Source of the DNA: Nonomuraea maritima
Lineage (GTDB): Bacteria; Actinomycetota; Actinomycetes; Streptosporangiales; Streptosporangiaceae
Reading direction: 5' to 3'
NCBI RefSeq assembly: GCF_900100395.1
Contig: NZ_FNFB01000011.1
Location: 62,001-126,000, forward strand
Length of the DNA stretch: 64,000 nucleotides
In this document: piece by piece, positions 24,114 through 32,405 of the stretch
Position numbering within the stretch: position 1 is the stretch's first letter
Layout: every line of letters begins with the position of its first letter
Notes under the pieces: generated by a model
Database searches by the model: none
Told to the model about the DNA's origin: nothing
The model's input: the letters and a program-made list of their open reading frames with translations, nothing else
Position numbers and translations under genes: made by a program

Positions 24114-25241
24114 TCACGGCGGCCACCGTGCGGCGAAGCTGGGTGCGTAGTCCTTCAGCCTGACGAGGTGCGTGCGGGGCATCTCCCGTGTGCCGGCTGC
24201 GATCATGTCCGGCGCCTCCTGGGTGGGCATGCCCATGAAGAACCGGTCGGCGTCTTCGCGTCCTATCTGCTGGTGTTCGGCGACGAAGCCGCGCATCTCC
24301 CGCTCGTAGGCGGCGAACGCCGCCGCGTGCTCGCCGCCGGCGACGGCCAGTTCGCCGGCCAGGATGTAGGCGCCGATCAGCGCCTGGGAAGCGCCCAGTC
24401 CCGAGGTCTGCGCCGCGCAGTAGCCGGCGTCCCCGAGCAGCACCACCCGGCCCGAGGACCAGTGGCACATCTCCACCTGGGCGTTGGCGTCGAAGAAGAA
24501 GTCCTCCGCCCTGCTCATCTCCTCCAGCAGGCGCGGGATGGGCCCGCCTTCGCCGGCGAACTGTCCGGCCACGATGCGCTTGTGCTGCGCGACGTCGTCA
24601 CGGTCGTAGGCCAGCGGTCCGGAGGTGAAGTGCAGCACCGCGTGCGCCTCGGCGTTGTTGCGCATGCTGAGGATGTCGGCCGCCTTGCCCGGCATGCTGG
24701 GGAGCCGGCCGGCGGGCAGGCCGAGGTCGAGGGGCAGGCTGAAGGTCGCCGTGTAGATGCCCAGATGCGGGACGAACCACTCGCGTGGCCCGAAGACCAG
24801 CGAGCGGATACCCGAGTGCAGCCCGTCGGCGCCGGCCACCAGGGCGAAGCGGCGCGGCCGGCCACGTTCGAAGGTGACCCGCACGCCGTCGGCGTCCTGC
24901 TCCACCGTGGCGATCGAGTCGCCGAGGATGTGCTCCACCTCCTGGCGGGTGGCCTCGTACAGCAGGCCGATCAGCTCACCTCTGAGGATCTGCAGGTGGT
25001 GCGGGCTCCCGTCACGGTCCGCACGCGCCGCACCGCCCGGCCGCGTGTTCAACTGCTGAATCCGCTCCAGCAGGGCCATGCGGTCCAGCACGTCCAGAGC
25101 CTCGCCGCGCAAACCCGCCACGCCCCCGCCCGCACGCACCCGCGGGGCCCGCTCGACCACGGTGGGGGTGAAACCGTGGTGGCGCAGCCAGTACGCCAGT
25201 GCGGTCCCGGCGAGGCCGGCGCCGGAAATGAGGACGTCCAT
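24114..25241 (-). CDS. FAD-dependent monooxygenase (PHBH/TetX-like)
   Basis: A 375-residue group A flavin monooxygenase. ATG 25241 gives MDVLISGAGLAGTALAYWL, the GxGxxG dinucleotide fold. The second FAD motif VVLLGDAGYCA is near residue 270, and VAGADGLHS is the DG motif that contacts FAD and NADPH. Relatives hydroxylate phenols or tailor polyketides and can inactivate tetracycline or rifamycin. It is divergent from a LysR gene, with a perfect palindrome between them. Expression therefore probably depends on an aromatic ligand. No other catabolic genes are adjacent. Confidence 0.9.
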   Translation of the reverse strand: MDVLISGAGLAGTALAYWLRHHGFTPTVVERAPRVRAGGGVAGLRGEALDVLDRMALLERIQQLNTRPGGAARADRDGSPHHLQILRGELIGLLYEATRQEVEHILGDSIATVEQDADGVRVTFERGRPRRFALVAGADGLHSGIRSLVFGPREWFVPHLGIYTATFSLPLDLGLPAGRLPSMPGKAADILSMRNNAEAHAVLHFTSGPLAYDRDDVAQHKRIVAGQFAGEGGPIPRLLEEMSRAEDFFFDANAQVEMCHWSSGRVVLLGDAGYCAAQTSGLGASQALIGAYILAGELAVAGGEHAAAFAAYEREMRGFVAEHQQIGREDADRFFMGMPTQEAPDMIAAGTREMPRTHLVRLKDYAPSFAARWPP

Positions 25242-25262
25242 CACCCTGCTCCATCGAACCAA

Positions 25263-25278
25263 CGAATCGTTCGATTCG
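25263..25278. promoter_or_regulatory. Palindrome between monooxygenase and LysR genes
   Basis: CGAATCG-TT-CGATTCG is a perfect 7-2-7 palindrome 22 bases upstream of the monooxygenase start and 83 bases upstream of the LysR start. LysR recognition sites are usually interrupted dyads with a T-N11-A core, so this is a good operator candidate. Confidence 0.5.
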
Positions 25279-25360
25279 AGGATCAAGTACGGTGAGCACC
25301 CAGAACAATGATGAATGCTGAAAGATCACCTTCAGCGGGAGTAAACGGAGCAGGTCAGGC

Positions 25361-26254
25361 GTGGAACTGCGCGACATCGAGATCTTCCTGACGCTCACAG
25401 AGGAGCTGCACTTCGGCCGTACCGCCGCCCGGCTGTGCCTGTCACCCGCCCGCGTCACCCAGGCGATCCAGAAGCAGGAACGGCAGATCGGCGCGCCACT
25501 GTTCGAGCGCACCAACCGCACGGTACGGCTGACACCGGTCGGGCGGCAGCTCCGCGACGACCTGCGGCCTCTCTATGCCGGGCTGAAGCACAGCATGGAG
25601 CGCGCCCAGCTCGCCGGCCAGGGCATCACCGGCATCCTGCGCGTCGGCATGCTGCCCGCCAACGCCTACGACCTGCGTGCCTACTGGGACGTCTTCCGCC
25701 TGCGGCATCCGCAGTGGAAGCTGCGCGTCCAGAAGGCCCAGTTCAGCGACGCCTTAGCCACGCTGCGCCGCGGTGACATCGACGTCCTGGTCGCCTGGCT
25801 GCCCATCGACGAGCCCGACCTCACCGTCGGACCGGTCCTGCTCGCCGAACCCCGGGTGCTGGCCGTCTCCACCGGCCACGAGCTCACCCAGCGCACGTCG
25901 GTCTCGCTGGAGATCGCCGCCGACTTCCAGCACCCGCAGTCCGACACCCGGCCCGGCTACTGGTACGACGCCTACATTCCCCGCGAGACCCGCCGCGGCC
26001 GCACGATCGAGCGCGGCCCCGTGGTGCAGAACACCGAAGAAGCCATCACCCTCGCCAGCATGGCCGAGATCGTCGTGCTCTTCCCCTCCCACATGACCCG
26101 CTACTGGGCACGGCCCGACATCACCTACCTGCCCGTCACCGACATGGGACCGCTGCCGTACGCGCTGGTATGGCGCAGCGAAACGGACAACGAGCCCATC
26201 CGCGCCCTGGCCGAGGTCGTCCGCGACCTTGGCCCCCTCACGCCACAGAGCTGA
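25361..26254 (+). CDS. LysR-family transcriptional regulator
   Basis: A 297-residue regulator starting at GTG 25361. The N-terminal winged helix (ELRDIEIFLTLTEELHFGRT) is characteristic; residues about 92-290 form the periplasmic-binding-like effector domain. It is divergent from the FAD monooxygenase and probably activates it in response to the substrate. There is no cysteine pair suggesting redox sensing. Confidence 0.93.
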   Translation: MELRDIEIFLTLTEELHFGRTAARLCLSPARVTQAIQKQERQIGAPLFERTNRTVRLTPVGRQLRDDLRPLYAGLKHSMERAQLAGQGITGILRVGMLPANAYDLRAYWDVFRLRHPQWKLRVQKAQFSDALATLRRGDIDVLVAWLPIDEPDLTVGPVLLAEPRVLAVSTGHELTQRTSVSLEIAADFQHPQSDTRPGYWYDAYIPRETRRGRTIERGPVVQNTEEAITLASMAEIVVLFPSHMTRYWARPDITYLPVTDMGPLPYALVWRSETDNEPIRALAEVVRDLGPLTPQS

Positions 26255-26653
26255 TCGCCGAACGACAGGGTGGACCCGGAAACGCCTCGCCAGACCGGAC
26301 GTCATCAGGTTCAGCGCCCCTGGGAAGAGCCGCAGCCCATTTCAGCCAATCGACGGCAGGGGGGACCGGCGAGGCGGCGTCGTGTGAGCGAACGTGAGCA
26401 CGGGTATCTCCCACCGTTTGCGTAACTGGCTTCTTCTGTAACCGCTCGGCTACCAACCGGTATGCCACATTTGTGATGGCGACGCAATGTGCCGGAGACA
26501 TAACAAACTGCTACTTTGCGGCCTGGGCTCATGAAGGATGCTGTGGTCAAGCCGCACAGCGGCAGTCACCCAGCGTTACTTTTGCGGTTGGTGACACGGG
26601 CCCGAGTGCAGGCCCCTCTGGACCCGTAACGGCGACGGTTCAAGTTACAAGTT
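26255..26653. other. Gap without a convincing gene
   Basis: About 400 bases with lower GC than the rest. A 32-codon frame from ATG 26531 was noted but has no recognisable family and only a weak ribosome binding site. The 3' part leads into the AKR promoter. Confidence 0.4.
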
Positions 26654-26682
26654 TTGACATCTGTTACCCGCTCGCTTAGCGT
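26654..26682 (+). promoter_or_regulatory. Consensus promoter for the AKR-TetR operon
   Basis: TTGACA (26654-26659), a 17-bp spacer and TAGCGT (26677-26682). The predicted transcript start falls at or within a base or two of ATG 26690, and no ribosome binding site is present, so the mRNA should be leaderless. Confidence 0.65.
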
Positions 26683-26689
26683 TCCTTGT

Positions 26690-27700
26690 ATGGAGCAGAG
26701 AACACTCGGCGCCGACGTCTGTGTGGGGGCGGTCGGGCTCGGTTGTGCCGGCATGTCCGGCGCGTACGGACGCAGCTCCGACGAGCAGAGCATCACGACG
26801 CTTCGCAACGCGCTCGACGCCGGGATCACGTTCATCGACACGGCCGACCACTACGGGATGGGGCACAACGAGACGCTCATCGGGCAGGCGCTGCGACCCG
26901 GCGATCGCGACCGCGCCGTGGTGAGCGTCAAGTTCGGCGCGTTGTTCGGTGTGGACGGCAGCGTGCGCGGCATCAACGGCCGGCCTGAGGCGATCCCGAA
27001 CTTCCTGGGCTACTCGCTGCAGCGGCTGGGCACCGACTACGTGGACATCTATCGCCCGGCCAGGCTCGACCCCGCCGTCCCGATCGAGGAGACCGTCGGT
27101 GCCGTCGCCGAGATGGTGCAGAAGGGCTACGTGCGCGGCATCGGGCTGTCCGAGGTCGGCGCCGAGACGATCCGCCGCGCCCACGCCGTGCACCCGATCA
27201 CCGACGTCCAGATCGAGTACTCACTGTTCAGCCGCGGTGTCGAGGACGAGATCCTGCCCACCTGCCGCGAGCTGGGCATCGGCGTCACCGCCTACGGGGT
27301 GCTCGCCCAAGGAATGCTGACCGGGACGTGGCGACCGTCGGCCGGCGACGCACGGCATCGCGGGCACCTGCCCCGCTTCGAAGCCGGCAACATCGAGACC
27401 AACCTCGCGTTGGTCGAGCGGCTGCGGGAGATCGCCACCGCCCGCGGCGCCACGGTCGCGCAGCTCGCGGTCGCGTGGGTGCTCGCGCAGGGTCGCGCGC
27501 ACCGGGACATCGTCGCGCTGGTCGGGGCCAGCCGACCGCACAGCATCACCGAGGCGGTGGACGCCGCCGGCCTGCGGCTGACCGAGGACGACCTGGACAC
27601 GATCGAGCAGGCCGTCCCTCCAGGGGCGGTCGCGGGAGAACGCTACGCCCCCGCCCTGCTCGCGCTGCTGGACAGCGAGCGAACGGGCGGCAGGCACTGA
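26690..27700 (+). CDS. Aldo/keto reductase
   Basis: A 336-residue TIM-barrel aldo/keto reductase. Asp50, Tyr55 and Lys81 of the catalytic tetrad are in place (FIDTADHYG, VSVKFG). Where the fourth residue, His, normally stands (DIYYQHRxD), the sequence is DIYRPARLDP, with Ala124 replacing it. This variant occurs in a known AKR branch, but activity may differ. The C-terminal NADPH site is normal. It is preceded by a leaderless promoter and overlaps the TetR gene by one base, so the pair forms one operon. Confidence 0.88.
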   Translation: MEQRTLGADVCVGAVGLGCAGMSGAYGRSSDEQSITTLRNALDAGITFIDTADHYGMGHNETLIGQALRPGDRDRAVVSVKFGALFGVDGSVRGINGRPEAIPNFLGYSLQRLGTDYVDIYRPARLDPAVPIEETVGAVAEMVQKGYVRGIGLSEVGAETIRRAHAVHPITDVQIEYSLFSRGVEDEILPTCRELGIGVTAYGVLAQGMLTGTWRPSAGDARHRGHLPRFEAGNIETNLALVERLREIATARGATVAQLAVAWVLAQGRAHRDIVALVGASRPHSITEAVDAAGLRLTEDDLDTIEQAVPPGAVAGERYAPALLALLDSERTGGRH

Positions 27701-28299
27701 TGCCTGCCCGAACCCCGCTGGATGCGAGCGCCATCCTGGCGGCCACCGAGGAGATCCTGCGCCGCCACGGACCGGACAAGGCAACGGTCGTCGACGTCGC
27801 CCGGGCACTCGGGGTCAGCCACGCCGCCGTCTACAAGCACTTCCCCTCCAAGCAGGCGCTGCGCGAGTCCGTGACCCGGCGCTGGCTCGACCGCAACCGC
27901 GACGCCCTCGCCGTCATCGCCGCCGACAGCGCGGTCCCGCCGGTGCAGCGACTGCGCAGCTGGCTGCACGCCGTCCTGGCCGTGAAGCAGGCCAAGATTC
28001 GTGAGGACCCGGAGCTGTTCGCCGCCTACGGAATGCTCGCGGCCGCGCACAGCAGCGTCGCCACCGACCACGTCGCCGACCTCTTGGGCCAACTGACGGC
28101 CATCATCGCCGACGGCGCCGCCGACGGCAGCCTCCGCATCGACGACGCCGAGGCCACCGCCCGCGTGGTCTTCAACGCCACCGCCAAGTTCAACCACCTC
28201 GCCCACGCGGCCGAATGGCAGAACCCCGGCATCGGCGCCGAACTCGACGAGGTGTGCAGCCTGCTGCTCGAGGGTCTTCACGCCCCCACATCGCCGTAG
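27700..28299 (+). CDS. TetR-family regulator (YcdC/RutR-like C-terminus)
   Basis: A 199-residue repressor whose ATG overlaps the last base of the AKR stop codon (TGATG), so it is translationally coupled. The HTH spans about 10-55, ending SHAAVYKHFPSKQALRE. The C-terminal domain contains KFNHLAHA, typical of a recognised TetR_C subfamily. It probably regulates its own operon. It is followed after 96 bases by an MDR oxidoreductase on the same strand. Confidence 0.92.
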   Translation: MPARTPLDASAILAATEEILRRHGPDKATVVDVARALGVSHAAVYKHFPSKQALRESVTRRWLDRNRDALAVIAADSAVPPVQRLRSWLHAVLAVKQAKIREDPELFAAYGMLAAAHSSVATDHVADLLGQLTAIIADGAADGSLRIDDAEATARVVFNATAKFNHLAHAAEWQNPGIGAELDEVCSLLLEGLHAPTSP

Positions 28300-28395
28300 C
28301 CGAACCCGGTCGATCACACGCCGCGCCTCGTCGGCGGCGCGGTCGGCCCTGCCCATCGCCACCCAGGCGGCAACGCATAAGGAGTACGAACGACC

Positions 28396-29331
28396 ATGGT
28401 TCAAGCAATCGGAGTGACACAGCCAGGCGGACCGGACGCTCTCGGCGAGTTCGACCTACCAGCTGAACCGATCGGCCCCGGTCAGGTCAGGATCCGGGTG
28501 AGCTGCGCCACGGTGAACCCGACCGACGCGATGATCCGTTCTCGTCCGCGACAGGGTGAGACGGACGCGGTGCGGGTGCCGGGCATGGAGGTGGCCGGCG
28601 TGATCACCGAGATCGGTCCCGCCGTCGACCGCCCGTTCGCGATCGGGGACGCCGTCATGGCCATCGTGGTGCCCTCAGGTGCGCACGGCGGCTACCGGGC
28701 AGACCTCGTCGTGTCGGCACGCTCTGTCGCGAAGATCCCGGCCGGGCTCTCGGACGTCCAGGCCGTCACCATCCCGATGAACGGGCTCACCGCCCGGCTC
28801 GCACTCGACACGCTGGCGCTCCCGGCCGGCGCGAGGGTCGCCGTCACCGGCGCTGCCGGCACCGTCGGCGGGTATGTCGTCCAGCTCGCCAAGCAGGCCG
28901 GGCTGGTCGTCGTCGCCGACGCCGCCCTGCAGGACGAGGCTTTCGTCCGCGAGTGCGGAGCCGACGAGGTCGTGCCGCGGGGGGACGACTTCGCCGCAGT
29001 GGTCCGCCGCCACCACCCGGGCGGCGTCGACGGGCTCGTCGACGCCGCCGTGCTGGAGGCCGCCGTGCTCCCTGCCGTCAAGGACGGCGGCACCGTCGTC
29101 ACCGTCCGCGGCTACCAGGGAGACGGGACCGACCGGGTCCGCGTCGCCCCGATCTTCGTCCGCGACTACGCCGAGGCCGCGGCCGAGCTCGACCGGCTCG
29201 CCGAACTCGCCGGTGCGGGACGGCTCACCGTCCGCGTGGCCGGCCAACTGCCCGCCTCCCGAGCCGCCGACGCGCACCGTTCGCTCGAACGGCGCGGCGT
29301 TCGCGGGCGGTTCGTCCTGCGGTTCGGCTGA
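28396..29331 (+). CDS. NADP-dependent quinone oxidoreductase-like protein (MDR)
   Basis: A 311-residue MDR reductase with a GroES-like N-domain and the cofactor turn GAAGTVGGYVVQLAKQ. No zinc-ligand cysteines are present. AAGGAG lies nine bases upstream of ATG 28396. It is the third gene after the AKR-TetR promoter and may be read through from it. A reductase acting on enones or quinones is likely. Confidence 0.9.
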   Translation: MVQAIGVTQPGGPDALGEFDLPAEPIGPGQVRIRVSCATVNPTDAMIRSRPRQGETDAVRVPGMEVAGVITEIGPAVDRPFAIGDAVMAIVVPSGAHGGYRADLVVSARSVAKIPAGLSDVQAVTIPMNGLTARLALDTLALPAGARVAVTGAAGTVGGYVVQLAKQAGLVVVADAALQDEAFVRECGADEVVPRGDDFAAVVRRHHPGGVDGLVDAAVLEAAVLPAVKDGGTVVTVRGYQGDGTDRVRVAPIFVRDYAEAAAELDRLAELAGAGRLTVRVAGQLPASRAADAHRSLERRGVRGRFVLRFG

Positions 29332-29483
29332 CCGATCCTTGCGCAGGGTTGCACATGACTCCCGCGAGCGTCGTCACCGCTGGACAAGCCGTCGCCGCCG
29401 TCGAACCGCGAAGGGCGACCGAGACGAACCTGCTGCTTGTTCGGATCGCCGCACTGCGGCGTTTTCCTGCGCGTATGGCGCTG

Positions 29484-30272
29484 CTAGGGAGTCGCACCCG
29501 GTGTGGGGGCCACGCGCTCGAGCTTGGTCCAGCCCGTCCAGCCTCGCTGCTTCAGCAGTTCGATCAGCCGACGCGCCGGCGGCACAGTGTCGAACGCCAG
29601 CGTGTCCATCAGCTTGACGAGCGGCAGCTCGATATCGGTGTCGTCGACATAGTCCTCGCCCCGCTCGTCGGCCATACGCGTGATGTAGGCGGCCAGCTTG
29701 TCGGCCAGCTCGACCAGCCGCGGGTCGTCGTCGGCTCGGTCAAGAGCCTGGCCCAAGGTGAGGTAGAAGTCGACCAGCCGGGGATCGTCGAGCTGCTCCC
29801 GCTTGCGTGACATCCACTCCGGGACTCGCTCGGGTGAGTGCGCGGCCAGCGGTATCCAGCCGTCACGCTCGGCCTGGACGATCCGCTCGTCGACCCCGAG
29901 CGCCCGCAGCCGGTCGAGATACTCGACCACTTCCTGGGGCAGGACCAGGCTGTCCCCGGAGGCGAGCCGGGCGATTCGCTCGCGGTGCCGCTGTCTCTCC
30001 CGGATCTCCGCCTGCAGCCGCCTGTCGATGTCCGCGACCGCCGCGGCGAACTCCTCCTCCCCTGCCCGCAGCAGCTCCCGCACCCGCGCCAGCGGAACCC
30101 CGGCCTCGGCCAGGGTTCGGATTTTGATCTGCTCGATCACGGCACCGGCGTCGTATCTGCGGTAGCCGGAATGATCCCGGTCGGGCTCCGGCAGCAGCCC
30201 CTTGGCGTGGTAGTGCCGCACTGCGCGCACTGTCACCCCCGCGTACGACGCCAGCTCGCCAATGGTCAGCAT
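29484..30272 (-). CDS. MerR-family transcriptional regulator
   Basis: A 262-residue MerR regulator. The N-terminal winged helix (MLTIGELASYAGVTVRAVRH) and HSGYRRYDAGAV are diagnostic. A coiled coil follows (about 80-125), and an extended C-terminal domain of the TipA-like size probably binds a multidrug-type ligand. No metal-binding cysteines are seen. It lies 22 bases downstream of the alpha/beta hydrolase, in the same operon, behind a MerR-type promoter-operator at 31204-31228. Confidence 0.93.
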   Translation of the reverse strand: MLTIGELASYAGVTVRAVRHYHAKGLLPEPDRDHSGYRRYDAGAVIEQIKIRTLAEAGVPLARVRELLRAGEEEFAAAVADIDRRLQAEIRERQRHRERIARLASGDSLVLPQEVVEYLDRLRALGVDERIVQAERDGWIPLAAHSPERVPEWMSRKREQLDDPRLVDFYLTLGQALDRADDDPRLVELADKLAAYITRMADERGEDYVDDTDIELPLVKLMDTLAFDTVPPARRLIELLKQRGWTGWTKLERVAPTPGATP

Positions 30273-30294
30273 CAGACCAGTCTCCAGGAATTAC

Positions 30295-31188
30295 TCAAGA
30301 GATCGCCCGACCGGCTGGGCCTGGTGCGTCCAGGAGGATCTGGGCGATTTGCGGGGCATGGGTGAAGACCAGCTGATGATCGGCGTCGAGCCAGCTGGCG
30401 GCAATGTGCGGATGCTCGCGGACAAGCCGCTCGACGCCGGCACGCCAGTTCTGGTTGAACCGCGGCGCAGGCCCCTCGCTGCTGTCGCCGGCCATCGAGG
30501 TCGACATGATCATACTGACGGGACGGTCGATGTTCCTGTACCGGTCGAGGATCTCGGACCGGATCACGTCGATCTCGAGGTTCAGGTCGAGAATCTCCTG
30601 GGCGCTGAGCAGCACCTGACGCGCGGTGCCCCGCTCGGCCTCCTGCTGAGTCGCCAGGTCCTCGCACATGGCGCGGAACGCCGGCAGGACTGCCTCGGTG
30701 ATGAACGGTTCGGGCACCGGGTTCGCCCCGTCGATGAGAACGAGCCCGGCGACGGTGTCGGGATGCTCGCAGGCATAGTGCACGGCCAGGTCGGCGCCCA
30801 GCGAGTAGCCCACCAGCATGGGCGCTGTGGGGAGGCCGAGGTTGCCCAGCTCCGCCATCACTGCGGCGAGATCGTTGAGGAAGTCCTCGAAGGAGTACCG
30901 GTCGGCGGCCGAGGCGAGGCCATGCCCCCGCAGGTCGAAGGTCACCACGTCGTGATCGCGTCTCAGCAGCTCGGTCAGCTCACGTAGGTGGGCCTGGGTC
31001 GAGCTCAGGCCAGGGCACAGGACCAGCGGTCGTCCCTGACCGCCGCGAGACACCGGGATCGTGACGCCGTCGTGGTGGATCGTGAAGCGCCGGATCGTCC
31101 TGTCGCCTCTCTCCGCCCGCTCTCCGTCATCGTTGTGCTCGTCGTACGGCTCGGCGACCTCAATCGCCTTGGCGGTTTCCGTGGTCAT
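30295..31188 (-). CDS. Alpha/beta hydrolase
   Basis: A 297-residue hydrolase trimmed to ATG 31188. The nucleophile elbow is GYSLG; the oxyanion segment is LVLCPGLSS, with HG in FDLRGHGLAS; the catalytic His is near the C-terminus (DADHQLVF). It is cytoplasmic with no signal peptide. It forms an operon with the MerR regulator and is probably induced by the compound MerR senses, such as a lactone or ester. The substrate is not predictable. Confidence 0.9.
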   Translation of the reverse strand: MTTETAKAIEVAEPYDEHNDDGERAERGDRTIRRFTIHHDGVTIPVSRGGQGRPLVLCPGLSSTQAHLRELTELLRRDHDVVTFDLRGHGLASAADRYSFEDFLNDLAAVMAELGNLGLPTAPMLVGYSLGADLAVHYACEHPDTVAGLVLIDGANPVPEPFITEAVLPAFRAMCEDLATQQEAERGTARQVLLSAQEILDLNLEIDVIRSEILDRYRNIDRPVSMIMSTSMAGDSSEGPAPRFNQNWRAGVERLVREHPHIAASWLDADHQLVFTHAPQIAQILLDAPGPAGRAIS

Positions 31189-31203
31189 GCCACCATGCTG
31201 AAA

Positions 31204-31228
31204 GCTTGACCCTGCGTCAGGGTCAAGC
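31204..31228 (-). promoter_or_regulatory. MerR operator within a long-spacer promoter
   Basis: GCTTGACCCTG (31204-31214), CGT, CAGGGTCAAGC (31218-31228) is a perfect 11-3-11 dyad. On the minus strand TTGACC serves as -35. A 19-bp spacer containing the dyad leads to a TCAGCAT-like -10, 16 bases upstream of the hydrolase ATG. A 19-20 bp spacer with an internal dyad is the hallmark of MerR-activated promoters. Confidence 0.8.
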
Positions 31229-31539
31229 GGCGCGGCAACATGACGCCCATACATCCGCGATCGCCCTCGTCCGTTCCGGGGGTGCCGGGTAGGGGCAGGT
31301 GCTCGGGCTGGTCCGCCGATGTGCCTGGAGGTCAGGTGTGTGTACGCGTCTGTGCAGCGTAGGCCCCGCTGGTTGGCGGGCCTGCTGGGCGTCGCGGCGT
31401 TGGGTGTCGGTGGTGGTGAAGCGTCGTGATCGTCGGGTGCCCGGGGTGATCAGCGGCGGGCCGGGCTCACCGCTGATCGGGTGTCGCTCGTCGGTTGTGG
31501 TCGCGGTCGCCTGGCGACGGTGTCGCGCGGGGCGGGTGG
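31229..31539. other. Gap without a convincing gene
   Basis: About 310 bases between the hydrolase promoter and the 3' end of the DinB gene. Nothing recognisable beyond shadow frames. Confidence 0.4.
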
Positions 31540-32058
31540 TCAGCCCATGCTTTTGGCGCCGTCGAGGGATTCGCGGATGATGTCGGCGTGGCCGGCGTGC
31601 TGGGCGGTCTCGGCGATGATGTGCGTCAGGACGCGGCGGGCCGTCCAGGTGGTTCCGGGTTCGTTCCAGGGGGCCTGCGGCAGCGGGTGGGCGATGTCGA
31701 GGTCGGGCAGGGTGGCGAGGAGCTCGTCGGTGTGGCGGGCGACTTCGGCGTAGGTGTCGAGGAGGCCGGCGAGGGTTTCGCCGGGCAGCATGCGGAAGGC
31801 GTCGGTCCACTTGGCGAAGTCGGCTTCGGTCATGGTGTCGAAGTCCTGGGCCGGTCCGTTGAGGATGAAGTCGGTCCAGCTGCGTTCGGTCGCGGTGACG
31901 TGCTTGATGAGGCCGCCGAGGCAGAGTTCGCTGACGGTGGTGCGTCGGGCGGCTTGTTCGTCGGTGAGGTCGCGGGTGGTGTGGCGCAGGAAGTGGCGGC
32001 TCTGGGTGAGGGCGGCGAGGAGGTCGGCGCGTTCGCCGGTGAGGGTGGTGGTGGTCAT
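31540..32058 (-). CDS. DinB-family protein
   Basis: A 172-residue four-helix-bundle protein of the DinB/DUF664 superfamily. Metal-binding histidines are spread in the usual order (GGLIKHVTATE; AETAQHAGHADIIRE), with HVTATERSW typical of mycothiol-dependent S-transferase relatives. Some DinB proteins in actinobacteria are bacillithiol- or mycothiol-dependent transferases, so thiol-linked detoxification is a plausible role. It is monocistronic. Confidence 0.9.
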   Translation of the reverse strand: MTTTTLTGERADLLAALTQSRHFLRHTTRDLTDEQAARRTTVSELCLGGLIKHVTATERSWTDFILNGPAQDFDTMTEADFAKWTDAFRMLPGETLAGLLDTYAEVARHTDELLATLPDLDIAHPLPQAPWNEPGTTWTARRVLTHIIAETAQHAGHADIIRESLDGAKSMG

Positions 32059-32405
32059 GGGGTCCTGCCTTTCGGTGTCTTCCCGTCGGTGAGGTTCACG
32101 TTAGGGAAGATTGCGGCAGGTTTCGTTCCGCGATTCGGGTGAGGCGGTGTTGCGGGAGCAGGCCGGGCCACTCCCCCACGGTGGAGGGGGGATGCGGGTG
32201 CGGCGGCAGCTTTCGTGGTGGGCGACGAGGCGGCCGTCGCTGTCGGCGATGCGCATGCCGCCGCTGTCGGCCCGGGTGGTGACCTGCCGGTTAAGGGGGT
32301 GCTCCCCCACGGGCCGCTACGGCCGTGGGGGCGAGTCAGGCGACGGCGCTGTCGAGCATGGCGGTGGTGATGGCGGGGGGTGATGTCGGCGGGGTCGCCG
32401 GGTGG
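32059..32405. other. Gap containing hairpins
   Basis: About 345 bases between the DinB promoter side and the end of the L,D-transpeptidase gene. It has no gene, but two CTCCCCCACGG-type C-tracts (about 32170 and 32301), the second forming a strong hairpin. Confidence 0.4.
32304..32331. terminator. Hairpin terminator downstream of the L,D-transpeptidase
   Basis: CCCCCACGG (32304-32312) and CCGTGGGGG (32323-32331) form a perfect 9-bp stem with a 10-nt loop, about 75 bases past the transpeptidase stop codon. Confidence 0.55.

Noticed and set aside
24048-25295. 415-codon plus-strand frame over the FAD monooxygenase
   Set aside because: Shadow frame; the opposite strand has complete flavin-binding motifs and a good ribosome binding site.
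32101-32383. Short frames between the DinB and L,D-transpeptidase genes
   Set aside because: They run over C-tracts and the hairpin terminator and have no domain.
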